A stretch of 7,990 nt of DNA, taken from DAOUAE01 sp034433795. GTDB lineage: Bacteria; Chloroflexota; UBA6077; FW602-bin22; DAOUAE01. The translations under genes were made by a program, and so were the position numbers. Location of the stretch: NCBI GenBank assembly GCA_034433795.1, contig DAOUAE010000023.1, positions 1 through 7,990 of the forward strand, read 5' to 3'. Shown here piece after piece: positions 1 through 6,388 of the stretch. The notes below the pieces were generated by a model. It was not told the origin of the DNA. It made no database searches and worked only from the letters and a program-made list of their open reading frames with translations. Positions within the stretch are counted from its first letter, which is position 1; the number at the start of each line of letters is the position of its first letter.

Positions 1-504
1 GGGTGAAGTGATGTTGAGATACCCAGCACCTGGCGGCCTGATGGTGAGATTGTTCGCGTCTGGCCATACATCGAAGACATACGGTCTGGCGGAGAGACCG
101 CCGGTGATGGTGAGATTGCCGGATATCGTATCGCCCGTTACGTTGACGAATCGAGCATCGAGATCGGAGAGGTGCTGGCCGTCCACCAGATCGGCGTTGA
201 GATTGCCCTGGAGGGTGCCATTGGCGAACGGCACGGGCTGGAGGGCTGTGCCGTCGTCGATCAGGAACTGGCGGGTATCAGAATTGAGATACACCTGGCC
301 CACCTGGCCAGCGGCCGGCACGCCGGTGGAGGGGCCGGAGCGCAACCGGGCGACAGGGCGGCCGCGCCCAGCCGAGTGGTCGTGCTCCTCCACCGCCTTC
401 GCCAGTTTCTGGACATCACCCGCGTCGAAGGGATCGGTGTCGGCCGTCGCGTACTGGAAGTCCTCGCCGGGCTGCGTGTAGTAGGCGTTGTTCTGACGCG
501 CCAT
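1..504 (-). CDS. Tail fibre protein, N-terminal part (cut by left edge)
   Basis: This gene is open from an ATG at 504 to the window edge with no stop, giving 168 residues of a longer protein. A GGAGG site lies six bases before the ATG, and the start is 11 bases after the stop of the propeller gene. Residues 28-60 (a helix, then HDHSAGRGRPVARL) and residues 64-90 (GQVGQVYLNSDTRQFLIDDG) match the familiar N-terminal layout of phage tail fibres and side proteins. From residue 95 on there are short beta-type repeats (GNLNADLVDG, TISGNLTITGG, NNLTIRPPGAGYLNI), as in trimeric fibre shafts. In other phages such proteins bind the host receptor through a C-terminal domain, which lies outside the window. 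The position after the tail genes fits. Family assignment rests on motif style, not on an alignment. Confidence 0.82.
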   Translation of the reverse strand, partial: MARQNNAYYTQPGEDFQYATADTDPFDAGDVQKLAKAVEEHDHSAGRGRPVARLRSGPSTGVPAAGQVGQVYLNSDTRQFLIDDGTALQPVPFANGTLQGNLNADLVDGQHLSDLDARFVNVTGDTISGNLTITGGLSARPYVFDVWPDANNLTIRPPGAGYLNITSP

Positions 505-515
505 TGGGCCCCTCC

Positions 516-2495
516 CTACAACTGCTCCAGCTGGCCGTAGGTGAACATGCGCAGCTGGCCGTAGGAATAGTTTTCCAGACGCCCATAGGTGCCGAGCACC
601 TGAAGCGTCTTCAGCTCGACCGCCCGGACGGAGAGGGCCGCCCGCCAGCGGCGGGTCACATCGTCCCAGGCCACCGTTTCCCCATAGTCGATCACCGCCA
701 GCTGCTTGAGCTGCTCGTCGGGAAGCACCATCTCCACCGAGCCGCTGCCCTCATAGGCCCCTTTGACCACCTGGCGGATGTGGTCGGGACCGTAGCGCAG
801 TGGCACCCCGTCGCGCCGACGCAGCCCCTCCTCGGCCAGCACGGCAAACTGATATTCCAGCACCAGACTGGGCCGAAGCGCGTGGTGGAGCGCCACCCCA
901 TACACCACGGGCGTGCCCGTCCCGCCACTGCCCTGGAGCCGGACCCGGAAGACGGCCAGGCGGGCCGTGGCGCCGGCCAGGAAGTCCACCCGCTGTCCCG
1001 ACCGGGTGAAGGTTGAGAGCGTTTCCCACTGCGGCCAGGTCGGGTCGGTTTTGTAGTCGAGGGCCACGGGCTGGCTGGAGGAGATATCCCCGACCACCGT
1101 CACCGCCCGCAGGTTCTTCGGATCGACGGTAAATGTCCCATGCCAGAGGGGGAGATACACCTCCGCCTCGCTCTGGAGATACCGATAGGCCGCACAGGCC
1201 AGAGGATCAGGGGCGCAGGGCAGGGTGAAGAACCCGATGCTCCCATCGGAAAAGCCCAGATAGAGCCGGCTGTGTCCAGCCGGTGCCCCGATGGTGCTCT
1301 TCCAGAGCGCGGTGATCTTCTTCCCGGTAAAGGCCGGTGAGATGCTGCCGTGCCAGACCAGCAGCCGCTCTCCCCCCTCATAGCCGCCCAGTTTCAGGAG
1401 AAACGCCTGATCGGCGTCGCGGTTGTAAATGGCGGCGTAGGCGTGGAGCGTCCCGTGCCCCAGGAAGGCGGTGACGCGGCCCCGCACGGGGGTAGCCGCG
1501 TCGGCCTGGTGGTCCGGCCCGACGGCCTGGAGCACCCCGGAGGCGTCCAGCCGGTAGAGAGCATCGCCGTAGGGGACATAGAGCTCATTGAGAAAGATTC
1601 CGTAGCCCTTGCCGTTGTCCGGGTCTGGTGCGAAGCGGAGCTGGGGGAAGAGCTCGTGGTCCTGCCCGGCCGTATCCAGCGTGTAGATACCCGTGGTTTT
1701 GAGGATGAAGAGGCTGTCCCCCGGGGTGGGGGCCAGTCGGGTGATGGCCCCGGTCCGGTCGCCGATGACGAAGGCGTTGGCCGCCGTCCAGTTGGCCTCA
1801 TTGAGAGGATCGGCGTCGGTGGAGACCTTGGCCATCTTATTGACATCGTGCGCCCGGTAGAAATCCCGGCCCACCACCGCCCAGGCCGTGGCTTTGAGCG
1901 TCGAGTAGGCCGTCCAGGTGGTGCCATCGTAGACCTGCGCAGGAGCCGCCTCGCCCAGCCCCACAAACGCCAGGGCGGCCGAGCGGGCGTTGGAGTAGAA
2001 GGTGGCCACATCGGTGGCCTGAAGCCCCGCCCCGAAGTCCCGGACCGCCGTCCAGGTGAGATCGCCATCCCGGCGCAGGACATAGCGCCCGTTCAGGGCG
2101 TAGAGAACCCCGTTCAGCTCGAAGAAGTGGGTGACACCAGTCGTCGTATCCCGCGTGGTGGGAGTGACCAGGGTGATATCCGGCCCCTTGATCCAGGGGC
2201 CGACCGAGAGATCGGCTCCCAGGGCGTAGAAGTACCGGGTATCCTGATAGCGCTCCTGGAGACGCAGGCCGTAGCCGCGCGTCAGCCGTTCCCACTGGGC
2301 GGTCTTCTCGGTGAAAGGCCCCTTCGAGGCGTACTCATAGGTGGTGGGGGCCACCTGATTGAGATCGGCCTCTTTCTGGGCGATGAGACCCGCCCCGCGC
2401 CGGGCCTGCCCCAGCATCAGCCCGGTCCCGTTCAGGACGATATCGTAGGGATACGGCAGCCGGCGCGGGCGTCCTCCCCGAAAGACCATCACCAT
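516..2495 (-). CDS. Beta-propeller-like tail protein (possible nozzle)
   Basis: The protein has 659 residues from ATG 2495; a second ATG at 2489 overlaps the previous stop as TGATG and is an equal alternative. A G-rich site (GGGGGGTG) precedes both. The frame stays open up to 2678, but that part only shadows the adaptor gene. Residues about 105-430 contain roughly seven repeats of paired beta strands, each with a pattern such as ELNGVLYALNGRYVL, SLFILKTTGIYTLD or SRLYLGFSDGSIGFF, which suggests a beta-propeller. Residues 440-630 look like further beta-sandwich material. The C-terminus holds three octads of YG(Q/R)L type (636-659). Following an adaptor-like gene and preceding a fibre, it sits where T7-like phages encode the tail nozzle (gp12, also a propeller). 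Another tail or baseplate propeller protein is possible. It is a virion protein with good confidence, a nozzle with less. Confidence 0.75.
   Translation of the reverse strand: MVMVFRGGRPRRLPYPYDIVLNGTGLMLGQARRGAGLIAQKEADLNQVAPTTYEYASKGPFTEKTAQWERLTRGYGLRLQERYQDTRYFYALGADLSVGPWIKGPDITLVTPTTRDTTTGVTHFFELNGVLYALNGRYVLRRDGDLTWTAVRDFGAGLQATDVATFYSNARSAALAFVGLGEAAPAQVYDGTTWTAYSTLKATAWAVVGRDFYRAHDVNKMAKVSTDADPLNEANWTAANAFVIGDRTGAITRLAPTPGDSLFILKTTGIYTLDTAGQDHELFPQLRFAPDPDNGKGYGIFLNELYVPYGDALYRLDASGVLQAVGPDHQADAATPVRGRVTAFLGHGTLHAYAAIYNRDADQAFLLKLGGYEGGERLLVWHGSISPAFTGKKITALWKSTIGAPAGHSRLYLGFSDGSIGFFTLPCAPDPLACAAYRYLQSEAEVYLPLWHGTFTVDPKNLRAVTVVGDISSSQPVALDYKTDPTWPQWETLSTFTRSGQRVDFLAGATARLAVFRVRLQGSGGTGTPVVYGVALHHALRPSLVLEYQFAVLAEEGLRRRDGVPLRYGPDHIRQVVKGAYEGSGSVEMVLPDEQLKQLAVIDYGETVAWDDVTRRWRAALSVRAVELKTLQVLGTYGRLENYSYGQLRMFTYGQLEQL
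519..590 (-). repeat. Three tandem YGQL octads at protein C-terminus
   Basis: The last 24 codons of the propeller gene encode three consecutive octads, TYGRLENY, SYGQLRMF and TYGQLEQL. At the DNA level this is a 24-base period; cagctggccgtagg on the plus strand occurs twice (528-541 and 552-565), while the third copy is diverged. The T/S, Y, G and L positions are constant. Confidence 0.85.
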
Positions 2496-3373
2496 GGCAC
2501 CCCCCACGCCCGCAGCGGCCGGAAGGTGAGGGGCGGGATGACCACATTCTCCCGCGCATACTGGCTGAAGAGCGCCGCGTATTCGGCCTGACGGTTGCGG
2601 TATTCCTGCAGCTGCGCGGCCGGAGCCAGCGCCGCCTGCCGCTGGTAGTAGCGGGCCAGCACGCCGGCCACCACCCACTCCAGCGCGGGCAGGGCCTCGT
2701 CGGTCTCGTTCTGGAGACCAGCCTTCTCCCCATAGGTACCACCCTGGGCACGGCAGTGGAAGAAGGCAGGCTTGACCGCCCGCACCATCAGCCGCTGGCT
2801 GGCGGAGAAGACCTGGTGGGGATGCTCCAGGATGACCGCGCCGTCCTGGACGATGGCCTCTCCGCGCACCACCCGGCGGAAGGGATCGATCTCCTGCCGG
2901 TTCTCGGTCGCCTCCCGCCAGCCGACCTGGCGCACCCAGGCCGGATGGGTGAGCCAGGGCGCGACCGTCCCCAGACTGTGGCGGATGGCCCCCTCGGTGG
3001 GCTGGACCTCGAATTCCACCACCAGAAAGCAGTCCCGCAGCGTCTCGTTGATGAGGCTGTGCCAGACCTCCGGGGGAGCGGCCCCGTGGAGTTCATAGGG
3101 TTCGCCGGGGGCAGGAGGAACGCTCCAGGGGCGGTCCGCCGTGAGAAGGCCGGCGGCCGGGGTATAGCCGCTGACCAGGCGGGTGCGGTCCTCCAGGGCC
3201 GCCTGCGGGCGATAGAGCCAGTAGTCCCGCAGGAGCATCTCCTGGGGCAGCGTGGACTGGACCGGCCAGGCGGTATCGGTGATCTGGGTGGTGGTGCCGG
3301 AGGCGGCCGTGCGCAGGAGGAACGGGCCGGCCTGGGCAGCGGCCGCCTGGCGGTACTCGTACAACCGGGGCAT
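2489..3373 (-). CDS. Head-tail adaptor-like virion protein
   Basis: This 294-residue protein starts at ATG 3373, three bases after the stop of the preceding small gene, with only a weak purine-rich site (GGGGGGAAGAAG). Residues 15-95 form a beta domain of a type common in phage structural proteins (SGTTTQITDTA, then RTRLVSGYTPAAGLLTADRPW, GEPYEL). Residues 102-125 (PEVWHSLINETLRDCFLVVE) begin a mixed domain ending near 205. Residues 226-275 are helical and charged, resembling the helical bundle of connector and tail-tubular-A proteins. T7 gp11 is shorter, about 196 residues, so the N-terminal beta domain would be an addition. The role, joining the portal to the tail, is inferred from position just before a propeller protein and fibre. 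The stop overlaps the next gene's start, suggesting translational coupling. A different minor head or tail protein cannot be excluded. Confidence 0.6.
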   Translation of the reverse strand: MPRLYEYRQAAAAQAGPFLLRTAASGTTTQITDTAWPVQSTLPQEMLLRDYWLYRPQAALEDRTRLVSGYTPAAGLLTADRPWSVPPAPGEPYELHGAAPPEVWHSLINETLRDCFLVVEFEVQPTEGAIRHSLGTVAPWLTHPAWVRQVGWREATENRQEIDPFRRVVRGEAIVQDGAVILEHPHQVFSASQRLMVRAVKPAFFHCRAQGGTYGEKAGLQNETDEALPALEWVVAGVLARYYQRQAALAPAAQLQEYRNRQAEYAALFSQYARENVVIPPLTFRPLRAWGVPW

Positions 3374-3376
3374 CCG

Positions 3377-3472
3377 CTACTTCTTCCCCCCTTTTTTGGG
3401 AGGCCGCCCGAGCACCAGCAGCAGGACGAGCCCCTTCTTCGGCTTCGGCGACTTCCCCGGACCGCGGGCCAT
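3377..3472 (-). CDS. 31-residue lysine-rich microprotein
   Basis: The ORF starts at an ATG sharing one base with the TGA of the preceding gene (TGATG) and ends at TAG 3377. A GAGGG site is eight bases before the start. The product has eight lysines, two arginines and no acidic residue, in two basic arms around a hydrophobic core (LVLLLVL, residues 15-21) that is too short to cross a membrane. The run of six A followed by six G near its 3' end encodes PKKGGK. It is in frame with the adaptor gene, separated by TAG CGG. Function is unknown; a nucleic-acid-binding or capsid-associated role is only a guess. Real-gene status rests on the tight overlap, the site and the fact that it exactly fills the gap between two genes. 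Confidence 0.6.
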   Translation of the reverse strand: MARGPGKSPKPKKGLVLLLVLGRPPKKGGKK

Positions 3473-3609
3473 CAGCGTTTCCCTCCCCTCCGCACCAGCG
3501 TCACCCTCGTCCCCGTCCGCCGCACCACATCGCCGGGGCGGAACCGCTGAGGATCAGGGTTGTGGGTCTTCGTCACCCGATAGACGACTCCCTTGCGGGT
3601 GTGCGCCAT
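3472..3609 (-). CDS. 45-residue basic protein, possible small beta-barrel
   Basis: The ATG at 3609 has a GGAGG site five bases upstream, and the frame ends in a TGA that overlaps the next ATG. The product has ten arginines and three lysines against two aspartates. It reads as a small beta unit: KGVVYRVTK, then NPDPQRFRPGDVV, then RRTGTRVTLVRR. The RxRxGDxV turn between strands recalls KOW/SH3-like barrels, but this is an impression from residue spacing only. A competing ATG 14 bases upstream overlaps the previous stop yet encodes only 16 residues in another frame, so I prefer this start. It probably belongs to the same virion operon; function is unknown. Confidence 0.68.
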   Translation of the reverse strand: MAHTRKGVVYRVTKTHNPDPQRFRPGDVVRRTGTRVTLVRRGGKR

Positions 3610-3622
3610 CTCCGCCTCCGCA

Positions 3623-3757
3623 TCAGTACTCCGGGGGCAGAAGCGGTGGCCGGAGCGGGGGCCGGGGCATCCGGGGGAGGGAAGCCACCTTCCGCTTCGG
3701 CCCCTTCTTTGGCCCTTTCTTCGGTGGAGTCGGTCGGTCCCGGTGCGCCACCGTCAC
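3623..3757 (-). CDS. 44-residue Pro/Lys/Arg-rich protein
   Basis: The start is a GTG at 3757 whose last two bases begin the TGA of the 57-residue gene (GTGA overlap), with AAGGG just ahead, so translation is probably coupled. The product has 13 prolines, six lysines and six arginines against one Asp and one Glu. Residues 11-23 contain the near-repeat PPKKGPKKGPKRK; the tail (residues 28-44) is mostly Pro, Leu and Arg. It must be unstructured or extended, and could bind DNA or the shell surface. The frame stays open upstream to 3982, but that part overlaps the neighbouring gene and lacks coding character. It could be a non-gene, since GC-rich DNA easily gives such composition; the overlap is the main support. 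Confidence 0.5.
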   Translation of the reverse strand: MTVAHRDRPTPPKKGPKKGPKRKVASLPRMPRPPLRPPLLPPEY

Positions 3758-3927
3758 GATCCCTTCCGCCGCCCCTTGGCGGCCAGCTTCTGGAACTTCT
3801 CCTTCCCATACTTCTGCCGACCGATCCAGGCCGCGAGAGCGTCGGGGTTGGTCGCCCCCCGCGCCGCCAGCTTCCGGCTGAGCTGGCGGAAGCGCTCCCC
3901 ACTGCCCAGAGGGGGTTTCCGGGCCAT
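3754..3927 (-). CDS. 57-residue basic helical protein
   Basis: The ATG at 3927 is preceded by AGGAGG ten bases upstream and lies 32 bases after the decoration gene's stop. The product begins MARKPPLGSGERFRQL, has a helix to about residue 23, a middle segment TNPDALAAWIGRQKYGKEKF and a basic tail (KGRRKGS). I recall similar short proteins (GSGERF near the N-terminus, AAWIGRxKYGxxKFQ in the middle) in phage head modules, without a known function. The same frame stays open upstream to 4392, but that is only the shadow of the decoration gene. Strong ribosome site, phage-like sequence and exact fit between neighbours make this a confident gene with unknown role. Confidence 0.78.
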   Translation of the reverse strand: MARKPPLGSGERFRQLSRKLAARGATNPDALAAWIGRQKYGKEKFQKLAAKGRRKGS

Positions 3928-3959
3928 TGTTCCCTCTCCTCCTTCCGTTTTTACCGGGC

Positions 3960-4352
3960 CTAGCCGTCCTGGATGTCCACAATCAGCCGGACCACCGGCG
4001 TGGTGTTGCCGGGTGTGGAGCCGGGGGTGTAGACGACCTGGATGGTGCCACTGGCCGTCGCCAGAAAGCCGCCCGACGACGCCAGGTCGGTGCCGGGATT
4101 GTTGACCAGGCTCCCCACGGCGCCGGCGGTGGCGGTCGCGGCCATCAGGCCGTTCGCCGCACCACCGGCCGTGGCAGACGCCCGGACGGCAACCGTTGGA
4201 GTGGAGCCAGAGTCGGACGGGACCAGCCGCTCCATGGCCACCGCCAGGACCCGCTGGCCCCGGCGGAGCGGCAGAATGTCCACCGTCTCGGCCGTCGCCC
4301 GGCTGGCCGGGCTGTAGGTTTTGCGCACCCGTCGGATATGGGCAAAGGGCAT
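3960..4352 (-). CDS. Putative head decoration protein
   Basis: The product has 130 residues from the ATG at 4352. The frame stays open to 4415, but the ATG at 4352 has a near-perfect AAGGAGGTG site six bases from the GGAGG core, and the upstream part would overlap the previous gene's end. After a basic N-terminus (residues 1-20) comes a beta-rich body low in charge and rich in Ala, Gly, Thr and Val: ETVDILPLRRGQRVLAVAMERL, then a Gly/Ala/Thr-rich loop region (55-90), then GTIQVVYTPGSTPGNTTPVV and RLIVDIQDG. Small all-beta proteins of this kind soon after the coat gene are often decoration or cement proteins that bind the outer shell. It carries no catalytic motif. A head fibre base or another small virion protein is an alternative. 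Confidence 0.65.
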   Translation of the reverse strand: MPFAHIRRVRKTYSPASRATAETVDILPLRRGQRVLAVAMERLVPSDSGSTPTVAVRASATAGGAANGLMAATATAGAVGSLVNNPGTDLASSGGFLATASGTIQVVYTPGSTPGNTTPVVRLIVDIQDG

Positions 4353-4356
4353 CGGG

Positions 4357-4365
4357 CACCTCCTT
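4357..4365 (-). promoter_or_regulatory. Ribosome binding site deciding the decoration start
   Basis: AAGGAGGTG on the minus strand, preceded by further A residues, ends four bases before the ATG at 4352. It is among the best anti-Shine-Dalgarno matches in the window and overrides the longer open frame reaching 4415. Strong initiation fits a protein needed in hundreds of copies. Confidence 0.85.
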
Positions 4366-4395
4366 TTTTCTGAGGCACGCCGTCGGGCGCACCCG

Positions 4396-5028
4396 CTAGC
4401 CTGACTCCTTCTCACCGCGCGCCAGGCGTTTCTCCAGCACCTCCTGGCGTTCGGCGATCCGTCGCAGCTCGTCGATCATCAGTTTGAGGGTTTCGGCCAG
4501 TGGTCCCTGGACCTGCTGGGCCGCCTGGCTCCAGGCGCGGGCCAGACGGGAGACCTCGGCCACCTCACCATGGGCGATCTGTTCGTGTTTGCGCAGCAGC
4601 CGTTCGCTGCTGAACCACTTCTGGCAGGAGGGGCACTGGACATCGGTGAGTTTGTGGCCTTTGAGCTGGGGGAAGATGAGGCCGGGAGAGGGAGGTTTGC
4701 GGTGCCAGCCCAGCTCGATGATCTGTTCGATGGGGAACTCCTGCGCCCCTCCCAGGCGCAGGAGGCGCCGGTAGGGGTCCAGGAGGACATTCCAGTTCTC
4801 CTCCGGGTTCCAGAGATAGAAGCGGCCGTAGCGGGACAGGGGCTCGTACCGTTTGAGATCGATCTGGCGCACATACTCGGTATCCCAGGCGGGGAGCACC
4901 ACGATGTAGCCGTCGTGCTTCCGGCGCCAGTACATGTACTGGCCGGAGCCGCGCTCCACGCCGGTGGCTGCCGGCTGGCTCTCAAACTCCCCCAGGGACT
5001 GGACAACCTGTTCGGTCTCTACCGCCAT
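4396..5028 (-). CDS. C2H2 zinc-finger protein in phage head operon
   Basis: This 210-residue protein starts at ATG 5028, with GAGGGA six bases upstream, overlapping the previous gene by 10 bases. Residues 31-110 are rich in Trp and Tyr and alternate strands and turns (YMYWRRKHDGYIVVLPAWDT, RYGRFYLWNPEENWNVLLDP). Residues 132-153 form one complete classical C2H2 zinc finger: Cys132, Cys135, Phe139, Leu145, His148, His153, with spacings C-x2-C-x3-F-x5-L-x2-H-x4-H. Residues 160-205 form a long charged helix, probably a coiled coil. Such fingers bind DNA, RNA or protein; one finger alone is seldom enough for specific DNA binding, so protein contact or oligomerisation through the coiled coil is plausible. 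It lies between coat and decoration genes, so it may be a virion or assembly factor; a regulator is the alternative. No named family recognised. Confidence 0.7.
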   Translation of the reverse strand: MAVETEQVVQSLGEFESQPAATGVERGSGQYMYWRRKHDGYIVVLPAWDTEYVRQIDLKRYEPLSRYGRFYLWNPEENWNVLLDPYRRLLRLGGAQEFPIEQIIELGWHRKPPSPGLIFPQLKGHKLTDVQCPSCQKWFSSERLLRKHEQIAHGEVAEVSRLARAWSQAAQQVQGPLAETLKLMIDELRRIAERQEVLEKRLARGEKESG

Positions 5029-5447
5029 CGATGGTCCCTCGCAACCACATGGAACTCACGGGGAACGGGCGCGCGGAAGGTGGCGACCAGCTCGAAGTCC
5101 ACCATCTCCACCGCCTCCCCGGCCTGGCGCGCCCGCCGCGCCCGCTCCGCCCGTTCCCACCGCTGCCACGCCTCCACATCGCGCGGGTCCGGCCAGGCGT
5201 CCGGGCCGGGGTCGGGATCGGTGTCCTCGGAGAAAACGATATGAGGCAGGGGGCCGCGCAGCTCGAACCCCTCGTCCAGGTACTCCAGCCCGTGGGTCTT
5301 TTTCAGGCCGGCGATCATGCGCTCCTGGGCGTCCCGCACCGCCGCCTCCAGATGGGCGGGCGAGGCCGCGCAGTCGCGCGGCAGACTGAACCGCCCCCGC
5401 CGCCGGACCAGCACCCACTCGCGGTCGTTCTGAACCAGGAACAGCAC
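5019..5447 (-). CDS. 142-residue protein, weak Nudix-like resemblance
   Basis: The start is a GTG at 5447, eight bases after GGGAG and 13 bases after the capsid stop; the stop overlaps the next gene. Residues 1-45 recall the beginning of a Nudix fold: strand WVLVRRRGRFSLP, then AHLEAAVRDAQER where a Nudix box would have AAVREVxEE. The usual Gly-Gly after LP is replaced by Arg-Asp, and the second catalytic Glu is Arg, so enzyme activity is doubtful. Residues 66-74 (PLPHIVFSE) and 116-136 (MVDFELVATF, FHVVARD) give more strands. Residues 87-110 form a charged helix. Coding character is clear from position and ribosome site. It may be a structural or accessory head protein derived from an enzyme, or unrelated to Nudix. 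Confidence 0.6.
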   Translation of the reverse strand: MLFLVQNDREWVLVRRRGRFSLPRDCAASPAHLEAAVRDAQERMIAGLKKTHGLEYLDEGFELRGPLPHIVFSEDTDPDPGPDAWPDPRDVEAWQRWERAERARRARQAGEAVEMVDFELVATFRAPVPREFHVVARDHRWR

Positions 5448-5460
5448 GGCCCCCGCTCCC

Positions 5461-6366
5461 TCACACCGTCCTCAGCCACACACCCCGGTTGTCCACGGCC
5501 GTGCCCCCGCCGGGCGTCTCCGGCGGATAGTTGAGCTCGGCCACCCCGTAGAGGTTCCAGCCCACCACCCCATCCGCCAGGTTGCGGATGAGATACTGAC
5601 TGCGCACCCCCACCTCCTTCTGGACCGCCAGGGCGAAGCAGCTGCGATGCATGGCGACGCAGTCGTGCGCACCCGCCGCCGGCACCTTGAGCAGATTGGA
5701 GATGAAGACGGGGAAGCCGTAGATATCGCCCACCCGGGCGCGGGCAATGGCATCACCCTGGGTGTTGTACTGCCGGTTGGCGAAGACTTCGGTCCGCAGC
5801 GCGGCCGCGTACGCCGCCGGACTCAGAATGATCGAGAAGTCCTCCCCCGGATCGGGACTGGCCTCCAGCAACCCCGCCTCGGCCAATTTCTGCCAGGCGG
5901 CCAGGTAGTCATCGGCGGTGAGCTCCACGCCCCAGGCGCCGACGTACTGCGACAGGCCGCCGAAGAGGTTGGCCAGGGCGATCTCGCGGCCACGGGCGAG
6001 GGCGTAGCCGATCTTGCGCTCGTAGCGGGCGCGCAGGTCGACACGGGCCTGGACCTGGACCACATCCTCGATGAGGAAGGCGGCGTACTCGTGGGTGGCG
6101 ATGGTGATGATCTGCTCCGTCTCGCTGATGGCCTCAAAGGCGATGGGGTTGGTGACGCCGGGGGCCTTGGTCTGGGTGGTCAGGTTTGACAGGCGGGGAA
6201 TGTGGACCGTATCGCCCAGCTGGCGAATTTCACCCTCATACTCGCGGGTGACGCGCTTCTGGATGACCGAGGCGAACTCGACCGCTTCGAGGACGCCGTC
6301 GGCCCATATCTCCGGGATGAACGCCGCGGCCGTGTTGACGGTGATGGCCGCATCGGTGACTGCCAT
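5461..6366 (-). CDS. Major capsid protein (HK97-like fold)
   Basis: This 301-residue protein begins at ATG 6366 behind GGGAGGAG four bases away, the expected strong site for the most abundant virion protein. N-terminal residues 14-60 (AAFIPEIWADGVLEAVEFAS, then TREYEGEIRQLGDTVHIPRL) are typical of HK97-fold coat proteins of this length, with the extended E-loop around 40-75. Residues 100-135 form the long spine helix (VQARVDLRARYERKIGYALA). Residues 178-230 hold the P-domain end signature SIILSPAAYAAAL and VGDIYGFPVFISN. Residues 236-280 (DCVAMHRSCFALAVQKEVGV, NLYGVAELN) form the A-domain core. There is no N-terminal scaffold (delta) domain, consistent with a separate scaffolding gene 22 bases upstream. 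It forms the icosahedral shell. Confidence is high for the role; the exact subfamily is not known. Confidence 0.92.
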   Translation of the reverse strand: MAVTDAAITVNTAAAFIPEIWADGVLEAVEFASVIQKRVTREYEGEIRQLGDTVHIPRLSNLTTQTKAPGVTNPIAFEAISETEQIITIATHEYAAFLIEDVVQVQARVDLRARYERKIGYALARGREIALANLFGGLSQYVGAWGVELTADDYLAAWQKLAEAGLLEASPDPGEDFSIILSPAAYAAALRTEVFANRQYNTQGDAIARARVGDIYGFPVFISNLLKVPAAGAHDCVAMHRSCFALAVQKEVGVRSQYLIRNLADGVVGWNLYGVAELNYPPETPGGGTAVDNRGVWLRTV

Positions 6367-6370
6367 CGGA

Positions 6371-6378
6371 CTCCTCCC
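6371..6378 (-). promoter_or_regulatory. Strong ribosome binding site of capsid gene
   Basis: GGGAGGAG on the minus strand, four bases before the ATG at 6366, lies within the 22-base gap after the scaffold stop. It supports this start over any internal one and fits high expression. Confidence 0.85.
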
Positions 6379-6388
6379 TCATACCCTC

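Noticed and set aside
1350..2591. Long plus-strand open frame of 413 codons
   Set aside because: It lies wholly antisense to the propeller and adaptor genes, has no ribosome site and a composition expected from the reverse complement of GC-rich coding DNA.
2496..2678. N-terminal extension of the propeller gene
   Set aside because: It overlaps the adaptor gene's 3' end in another frame, and the Gly/Ala/Arg-rich product looks like an out-of-frame translation.
3573..3623. 16-codon frame starting at an ATG that overlaps the stop of the 44-residue gene
   Set aside because: The product is tiny and Arg-only in character; the ATG 14 bases downstream has a better ribosome site and a longer, protein-like frame.
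5647..6189. Plus-strand open frame of 180 codons over the capsid gene
   Set aside because: Antisense shadow of a confidently identified coat gene, without initiation signals.
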